Positions 13,811-19,019 of a stretch of DNA of 21,492 nt are shown piece by piece; within the stretch, counting starts at the first letter, position 1, and each line of letters opens with the position of its first letter. The stretch comes from Sva-07 sp035527095. GTDB lineage: Bacteria; Actinomycetota; Acidimicrobiia; Acidimicrobiales; Ilumatobacteraceae. The notes below the pieces were generated by a model. That model was not told the DNA's origin. It was given only the letters and a program-made list of their open reading frames with translations, and searched no databases. The position numbers and the translations under genes were made by a program. Where the stretch lies: positions 1-21,492 of the forward strand of contig DATLBC010000086.1 of the NCBI GenBank assembly GCA_035527095.1, read 5' to 3'.

Positions 13811-14907
13811 ACCGATCGAACGGGCTCGAGGTCGCCTGGTTCTCGGCACTGTGTGACGACGACTACGAGTTCCTCGGGTCCCCCGACCTCGACCTGCAGT
13901 CGTCGTGGGCTCATTGCCGCAACATCGTGACCACCGCCGAGACGAACGGATTCGACAACGTGCTGCTGCCGTCCGGCTATGCGCTCGGCGTCGACGGCGT
14001 CCCCTTCGCCGGCGGGATCGCAGCGATCACCGAACACATCAAGCTGTTGCTCGCCGTGCGCTGCGGCGAGATGTGGCCGCCACAGCTCGCTCGTCAACTC
14101 GCCGGCCTCGACGAAATGCTCGACGGACGGCTCACCGTCAACATCATCAGTTCCGACCTGCCGGGCACACAGTTGGCGAGTGAGCAGCGCTACGCACGCA
14201 CGCTCGAGGTGATGACGATCCTGCGCACGCTGCTCGCCGGATCACCCATCGATCACCACGGCGACTTCTACGACATCTCGCTCGAGGCGCCTCGCATCGC
14301 CATCGATCGCGCCGAGACACGACGGCTCGGCGGACTCCCCGAGACACCGCCGTTCTACTTCGGGGGGCTCTCAGGCGCGGCCCGTGACGTTGCTGCCGCA
14401 GCCGCCGATGTCTATCTGATGTGGCCCGACACGATGCCGGAGATCGCTGCGATCATCGCCGACATGCGGGCCCGAGCTGCGGCTCACGGCCGGATACTTC
14501 GTTTCGGCTACCGCGCCCACGTCGTCGTGCGCGACACCGAGGCCGGGGCCCGTGCCGCGGCAGCGCGCCTGCTGTCGCGACTCGACGCGGCCGAGGGCGA
14601 GGCGATCCGCAACCGATCGCTCGATACAACGTCGGCCGGCGTGTCGCGCCAGGCCGAACTCCGCGACACCTCAGACGACGACGGCTTCATCGAGGACCAC
14701 CTGTGGACCGGCATCGCTCGCGCCCGTTCGGGTTGCGGCGCAGCGATCGTCGGCGACCCCGACCAGGTGGTTGCCAAACTCAGCGCCTACATCGCGCTCG
14801 GCATCGATTCGTTCATCCTGTCGGGCTACCCACACCTGGCCGAGTGCGACCTGGTCGCCGAACACGTCCTGCCGGCGTTGCGGCACATCAGGCCCGGCAC
14901 CGCGTGA
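13807..14907 (+). CDS. SsuD-like FMNH2-dependent luciferase-family monooxygenase
   Basis: A 366-residue bacterial-luciferase-fold flavin monooxygenase, close to alkanesulfonate monooxygenase SsuD (about 380). SsuD-like blocks are GRLTVNIIS (about 110-118), the YFGGLSGAARDVAA stretch with VYLMWPD (about 185-211), and the C-terminal SFILSGYPHLAEC. SsuD desulfonates alkanesulfonates with FMNH2 and O2, giving an aldehyde and sulfite. The partner flavin reductase SsuE and the ABC transporter genes are not here, so the reductant must come from elsewhere and the substrate may differ. The start is GTG 13807 in the GTGA overlap with the aldo/keto reductase. A 93-nt gap separates it from tldD. Confidence 0.92.
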   Translation: MNRSNGLEVAWFSALCDDDYEFLGSPDLDLQSSWAHCRNIVTTAETNGFDNVLLPSGYALGVDGVPFAGGIAAITEHIKLLLAVRCGEMWPPQLARQLAGLDEMLDGRLTVNIISSDLPGTQLASEQRYARTLEVMTILRTLLAGSPIDHHGDFYDISLEAPRIAIDRAETRRLGGLPETPPFYFGGLSGAARDVAAAAADVYLMWPDTMPEIAAIIADMRARAAAHGRILRFGYRAHVVVRDTEAGARAAAARLLSRLDAAEGEAIRNRSLDTTSAGVSRQAELRDTSDDDGFIEDHLWTGIARARSGCGAAIVGDPDQVVAKLSAYIALGIDSFILSGYPHLAECDLVAEHVLPALRHIRPGTA

Positions 14908-14988
14908 CGTGATGTGCGGCAGCGGTGTGCCATCCGCTTCCGAGCCGAACCATGGTCGCACGTGTGTACGGCGTTCGACTGGCTCGCA

Positions 14989-14994
14989 TATCCT
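14989..14994 (+). promoter_or_regulatory. -10 element, leaderless start of the TldD gene
   Basis: TATCCT fits TAnnnT and ends exactly 6 nt before ATG 15001; no ribosome site is present. This also decides against the longer in-frame reading from 14914. Confidence 0.5.
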
Positions 14995-15000
14995 GCGGCG

Positions 15001-16464
15001 ATGACCGACCTGTTGATCGAATCGACCGCGCTCGAGGACCGACTCCGTTCCGTCCTTCCCAGCGACGTCGACTACGCCTCGGTCCGACTCGTCGACGAGC
15101 GTTCCGAGCACCTGCGCGTGCGTCGCAACCAGTTGGAGCCGATGTTCACCGAGTTCGACACCGGCGTCATGATCACGATCTGGAACGCCGGCGGGCTCGG
15201 CTACGCGGCCACCACCGACCTCAGTGAGCCCGGCCTGGCGGCAGCCGTCGACCGGGCCCGATACTGGGCCGGCGTCACCGCAGGAGCGATGGTGACGACC
15301 GCTGCGCCCGTCAGCCATGCGGTCGGAACCTATGTGTCACCGGTCGAGGTCACCTGGGACACGCTGCCGCTGAACGACCGCCTCGAACTGCTCCAGCAAC
15401 AGTCGCGTCTGCTCGGCATCGACGACCGCATCGTCAACTGGGGTGCCTCGCTCGTGCGGCGCGACGTCGACCAGTTGCTGCTGACCGGGAGCCGCAACGG
15501 CGACGCTGGTCGTATCGAGCAACGCTTCCGATTCGTCTACCCGAGCCTCAACGCGACCGCCAACGAGGGTACGAACACGCAGACCAGAACGTTTGGCGGC
15601 GAAGCGTTCTGCGGCCAGGGCGGCGCCGAAGTGCTCGGTCGTTACGGCTTCGGCGACGCCGCAACGCGCATCGCCGAGCAGTCCCTCGAACTGCTCACTG
15701 CGCCCAACTGCCCAACCGGCGTGATGGACGTCCTGCTCGCCCCAGACCAGATGATCCTGCAGATCCACGAGTCGATCGGCCATCCGCTCGAACTCGATCG
15801 GATCCTCGGCGACGAACGCAACTACGCCGGCACGAGCTTCGTCACTCCCGACATGTTCGGCACCTACCAGTACGGCTCCGAGCTGTTGAACGTCACGTTC
15901 GACCCGACCGTGCCGGGCCAGCTCGCGTCGTACGGCTTCGACGACGACGGCACACCGGCTGAGCGTCAGCACCTGATCGAGAACGGCATCTTGGTGCGCG
16001 GCCTCGGCGGCGCAGTGTCACAGGAACGCAGCGGTCTGCCCGGCGTCGCGAACTCGCGTGCGCAGAACTGGAACCGTCCGCCGATCGACCGGATGGCGAA
16101 CCTCAACGTCGAGCCGGGCAAATCGACCGTCGACGAGTTGATCGCCTCGATCGAGGACGGCGTCTACCTCCACACCAACAACTCGTGGTCGATCGACGAC
16201 AGCCGCAACAAGTTCCAGTTCGGTTGCGAGTACGGCCAGCGGATCGAGAACGGCGAGATCGTCGGCGCGGTCCGCAACCCCGGCTATCGCGGGATCTCGT
16301 CGACGTTCTGGCGCAGCCTGACCGGCGTCGCCGACCGCGACAGCTTCACCGTGATGGGCACACCGAACTGCGGCAAGGGCGAACTCAACCAAGTGATCGG
16401 TACCGGCCACGCGTCGCCCGCGTGCCGGTTCTCGAACATCGAGGTGTTCGGCGGCGAGCAGTGA
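15001..16464 (+). CDS. tldD: TldD-family metalloprotease subunit
   Basis: A 487-residue protein, near the 481 of E. coli TldD. It carries the metal-binding HESIGH motif (256-261, family HExxxH) and, near the C-terminus, GTPNCGKGE with Cys457, the position of the third ligand in TldD. With TldE it forms a heterodimer that degrades unfolded peptides; in E. coli it matures microcin B17 and degrades CcdA. It is cytoplasmic. ATG 15001 was chosen over 14914 because of the -10 hexamer and because similarity begins there. The stop overlaps the TldE start by 4 nt (GTGA), as expected for an obligate partner. No RiPP precursor or modification enzyme is visible in the window, so the substrate is unknown. 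Confidence 0.95.
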   Translation: MTDLLIESTALEDRLRSVLPSDVDYASVRLVDERSEHLRVRRNQLEPMFTEFDTGVMITIWNAGGLGYAATTDLSEPGLAAAVDRARYWAGVTAGAMVTTAAPVSHAVGTYVSPVEVTWDTLPLNDRLELLQQQSRLLGIDDRIVNWGASLVRRDVDQLLLTGSRNGDAGRIEQRFRFVYPSLNATANEGTNTQTRTFGGEAFCGQGGAEVLGRYGFGDAATRIAEQSLELLTAPNCPTGVMDVLLAPDQMILQIHESIGHPLELDRILGDERNYAGTSFVTPDMFGTYQYGSELLNVTFDPTVPGQLASYGFDDDGTPAERQHLIENGILVRGLGGAVSQERSGLPGVANSRAQNWNRPPIDRMANLNVEPGKSTVDELIASIEDGVYLHTNNSWSIDDSRNKFQFGCEYGQRIENGEIVGAVRNPGYRGISSTFWRSLTGVADRDSFTVMGTPNCGKGELNQVIGTGHASPACRFSNIEVFGGEQ

Positions 16465-17840
16465 GCGCCGGCACCACCAGCGTGGTTCCCGGAGACCCGG
16501 GCTCGGGGAACCAGGACCAGACGTACTTCGACGAGCTGGTCACCGCTGCCACGGCGACACTCGTCGGCGACGAAGTCTTGCTCGCCAACATCTCAGGGGA
16601 ACGCACCGACTTCATCCGGCTCAACAACTCCGAGGTCCGCCAGGCGGGAAGCGTCGACCAGCGCACGCTCGCCGTCGATCTCGTCGAGGGCCAGCGCCAC
16701 ACAAGCGGCAGCGTCAGGCTGTCGGGTGATCGCAGCGTCGACGATGCCCGTCTCGCCACCCTGCTGAGCCAACTTCGCGACCAACGGGCGTTTGTCGCCG
16801 ACGATCCGTTCCTGCTCTACAACACCGAGCCGGTCTCGACCGAACGGATCGAACGCGGATCGATCCCCGAGCCCGACGCTGCACTCGCCGAAATCCGATC
16901 GGCCGGCAAGGGACGTGACCTCGTGGGCATCTACGCATCGGGCGCCACGTTCCAGGGGTTCGCGAACAGCCTCGGACAGCGGAACTGGTTCGAGTCGTCG
17001 ACGTTCAACCTCGACTGGTGTTTCTACCTGCGCGCCGACAAGGCCGCGAAGAACCTGTACGCCGGCTTCGACTGGGACGACGACGCATTCGCCGCGAAGG
17101 TCGACTGGTCGGCCCGCCAAGTCACGGCGCTCGAGCGCGAACCGATCAGCTTGTCGCCGGGCGACTACCGCACGTATCTCGCGCCGCGTGCGCTCGAAGA
17201 ACTGATGCAGCTGCTGTCGTACTCCGGTGCCTTCGGGATTCGCGCCCACGAAACCAAACAGACGCCATTGCTCAAGATGCTCGTCGAGGGCACGACGCTG
17301 TCGCCGCTCGTCAACATCAGCGAGGACACCGCACACGGCGTCGCTCCCAACTTCCAATCGGCCGGTTTCCTGCGGCCCGACGAGGTGCCGCTCATCGTCG
17401 GCGGCGCCTACGCCGAAACGCTCGTGTCGCCGCGGTCCGCCCAGGAGTTCGGTGTGCCCACCAACGGCGCGATCGGTCACGAATACCCGCAGTCGTTGGC
17501 GATCAAGCCGGGTACCGTCCCGTCCGACTCGGTCGGCGAGGCACTCGGGAGCGGGCTGTTCGTCGGGAACCTCTGGTACACCAACTTCTCCGACCAGGCG
17601 GCGTGCCGCACCACTGGCATGACTCGTTTCGCCACGTTCTGGATGGACGACGGCGAAATCGTCGCCCCGGTCAACGTGTTGCGTTTCGACGACACCGCCT
17701 ACCATCTGCTCGGCGAACACCTCGAAGGGCTGACCGACACCGCCGAGGTCCTGCTCGACGCCTCCAGCTACGAACGCCGTTCCACTGACAGCGCCCGCTT
17801 GCCCGGCGCACTCGTCGGCGCCATGCGCTTCGTGCTCTGA
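16461..17840 (+). CDS. tldE: TldE/PmbA-family protease partner subunit
   Basis: A 459-residue protein (E. coli TldE/PmbA is 450) of the same fold as TldD but without HExxxH; it forms the other half of the proteolytic heterodimer and binds substrate. The family's C-terminal pattern is present: GGAYAETLVSPRSAQEFG, then GEALGSGLFVGNLWYTNFSD and CRTTGMTRFATFWMDDGEIV. The start is GTG 16461 inside the TldD stop; an open frame continues upstream to 16185, but those residues are out-of-frame TldD sequence. The two genes are one translational unit. Nothing else follows in the operon; the next gene has its own promoter. Confidence 0.94.
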   Translation: MSAGTTSVVPGDPGSGNQDQTYFDELVTAATATLVGDEVLLANISGERTDFIRLNNSEVRQAGSVDQRTLAVDLVEGQRHTSGSVRLSGDRSVDDARLATLLSQLRDQRAFVADDPFLLYNTEPVSTERIERGSIPEPDAALAEIRSAGKGRDLVGIYASGATFQGFANSLGQRNWFESSTFNLDWCFYLRADKAAKNLYAGFDWDDDAFAAKVDWSARQVTALEREPISLSPGDYRTYLAPRALEELMQLLSYSGAFGIRAHETKQTPLLKMLVEGTTLSPLVNISEDTAHGVAPNFQSAGFLRPDEVPLIVGGAYAETLVSPRSAQEFGVPTNGAIGHEYPQSLAIKPGTVPSDSVGEALGSGLFVGNLWYTNFSDQAACRTTGMTRFATFWMDDGEIVAPVNVLRFDDTAYHLLGEHLEGLTDTAEVLLDASSYERRSTDSARLPGALVGAMRFVL

Positions 17841-17892
17841 CAGCCGATCGTTCGCTGCGGGTGGTCCGACGCCATATTCGAGTCGTCGCCGT

Positions 17893-17921
17893 TTGGGGTC
17901 GCGCAGTCCGGGCGCTACGGT
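17893..17921 (+). promoter_or_regulatory. Promoter of the small membrane-anchored protein (leaderless)
   Basis: TTGGGG (17893-17898), a 17-nt spacer and TACGGT (17916-17921) make the best-spaced -35/-10 pair seen in the window. The -10 ends 7 nt before ATG 17929, so the message probably begins at or next to the start codon. Confidence 0.55.
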
Positions 17922-17928
17922 CGATGAC

Positions 17929-18183
17929 ATGAAGAAACTGCTCCTCATCATCGCCATCATCGGTGCTGCCGCCGCAGCAGCCGCCGCGTTCCGCCGCGAC
18001 GACGTCAAGGCAGGCGCCAAGAAGGCAACATCTCAGGCAAGCACCTTGGCCCAACAGGCCAAAGAGAAGGTGCAGCCGAGTGTCGACTCGGCGACCGACA
18101 GCGTCAAGGACGCAGCGGACGCCGCCGAAGACGCCGTCGACACGGCCGCTGACGCGGTCGCTGAGGCCGCATCCACCAACTGA
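17929..18183 (+). CDS. Small membrane-anchored alanine-rich helical (LEA/apolipoprotein-like) protein
   Basis: An 84-residue protein. Residues 3-21 are a hydrophobic, alanine-rich segment after MKK, either a membrane anchor or signal sequence. The rest is Ala/Lys/Asp/Glu-rich without Pro (except one), Trp or Cys, and looks like an amphipathic helix. It has staggered repeats such as SVKDAADAAEDAVDTAADAV with charged residues every three to four positions, as in 11-mer LEA_4-type proteins. Such proteins are linked to desiccation or envelope stress, but function here is inference. ATG 17929 is fixed by the -10/-35 pair; an upstream ATG at 17893 lies in the -35 and is rejected. Confidence 0.8.
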   Translation: MKKLLLIIAIIGAAAAAAAAFRRDDVKAGAKKATSQASTLAQQAKEKVQPSVDSATDSVKDAADAAEDAVDTAADAVAEAASTN

Positions 18184-18207
18184 TCACCCCTGCGCCATGA
18201 TGGGCGC

Positions 18208-18825
18208 ATGACAATCCAATTGGTCGGGGCCGGCCTCGGTCGGACCGGCACCATGTCGCTGAAGCTCGCGCTCGAGCGTCTGCTCGCCGGCACGTGCCAC
18301 CACATGATGGAGGTCTTCAGGCACCCGGAGGAGGTCCCCCGGTGGCACGCCGCAATGGTCGGCGACCCGGTCGATTTCCGCGAGCTGCTCGCCGGCTACT
18401 CGGCGATCGTCGATTATCCAGGTGCTGCGGTCTGGCGTGAACTGGCGACCGCATTTCCAGATGCACCGGTGCTGCTCTCGACACGCGAGTCTGCCGACGA
18501 GTGGTGGCAGAGCGCCAGCAACACCATCCTGGCCCGCCGCACGGACGAGACCGTCGATGACCATCGCCGCATGATCGACGCGCTTTTCGGTCGCAGTATC
18601 GGCGTCGACGTCACCGATCGCCACGCTGTGATCGCTGCCTACGACGCCCACAACGCTGCAGTGCGCAGCGAGATCCCACCGGAGCGACTCTTCGAGTACC
18701 AGCCGGGCGACGGGTGGGCACCGTTGTGCGCTGCGCTCGACCTGCCCGAGCCCGACGAGCCGTTCCCGCACACGAACACTCGTCAACAGTTCCGTGAACG
18801 GGCCGGATTCGACGACCCGACCTGA
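18208..18825 (+). CDS. Sulfotransferase-family P-loop protein
   Basis: A 205-residue cytoplasmic protein. Residues 6-20 form the P-loop GAGLGRTGTMSLKLA, matching the 5'-phosphosulfate-binding loop of the Sulfotransfer_4-type family. LLSTRESADEWWQS (about 90-103) fits the region that in sulfotransferases binds the 3'-phosphate of PAPS. The family is common in actinobacteria and fungi and few members are characterised, so sulfate transfer is likely but not sure and the acceptor is unknown. ATG 18208 has CATGAT 6 nt upstream and no ribosome site, again suggesting leaderless translation. Hairpins follow at 18841-18911. Confidence 0.88.
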   Translation: MTIQLVGAGLGRTGTMSLKLALERLLAGTCHHMMEVFRHPEEVPRWHAAMVGDPVDFRELLAGYSAIVDYPGAAVWRELATAFPDAPVLLSTRESADEWWQSASNTILARRTDETVDDHRRMIDALFGRSIGVDVTDRHAVIAAYDAHNAAVRSEIPPERLFEYQPGDGWAPLCAALDLPEPDEPFPHTNTRQQFRERAGFDDPT

Positions 18826-18840
18826 GGCCAGCGCCGTTCC

Positions 18841-18867
18841 CGTCGCGCGTCTTCGATCGCGGCGACG
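18841..18867 (+). terminator. Hairpin after the sulfotransferase gene
   Basis: CGTCGC (18841-18846) pairs with GCGACG (18862-18867) around a 15-nt loop, starting 15 nt after the stop. No U tract. It is a modest terminator candidate. Confidence 0.35.
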
Positions 18868-18873
18868 AATCAA

Positions 18874-18911
18874 GCGACAGTGTTCGACGGTGGGCCGACC
18901 GGAACTGTCGC
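18874..18911. other. Inverted repeat overlapping the cyclase-ATPase promoter region
   Basis: GCGACAGT-G-TTC (18874-18885) pairs with GAACTGTCGC (18902-18911) as a 10-bp stem with one bulged G. The right arm contains CTGTCG (18905-18910), the -35 candidate of the next gene. It may be a terminator, an operator or both. Confidence 0.45.
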
Positions 18912-18933
18912 CCCGGTGGTCACGGAGTAGCAT
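18905..18933 (+). promoter_or_regulatory. Promoter candidate of the cyclase-ATPase gene
   Basis: CTGTCG (18905-18910), 17-nt spacer and TAGCAT (18928-18933). Transcription would begin near 18940, leaving a leader of about 80 nt before GTG 19020, with GGAAGAG just upstream of the start as ribosome site. Confidence 0.4.
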
Positions 18934-19019
18934 CCTCCGCCAGGGTTCGGAGACCGGCGAACCGAGTCGTCCGGGCGCCGATCGAGGAGCCCGGCAATCG
19001 ACGAGCGAGCGGAAGAGAC

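Noticed and set aside
16593..18020. 475-codon open frame on the minus strand across tldE and the next gene
   Set aside because: It runs against a well-matched tldE and its composition is the Arg/Gly/Asp/Val-rich mix of an antisense shadow.
15001..18183. RiPP gene cluster around tldDE
   Set aside because: No precursor-like peptide, cyclodehydratase, radical SAM enzyme or exporter is present in the window.
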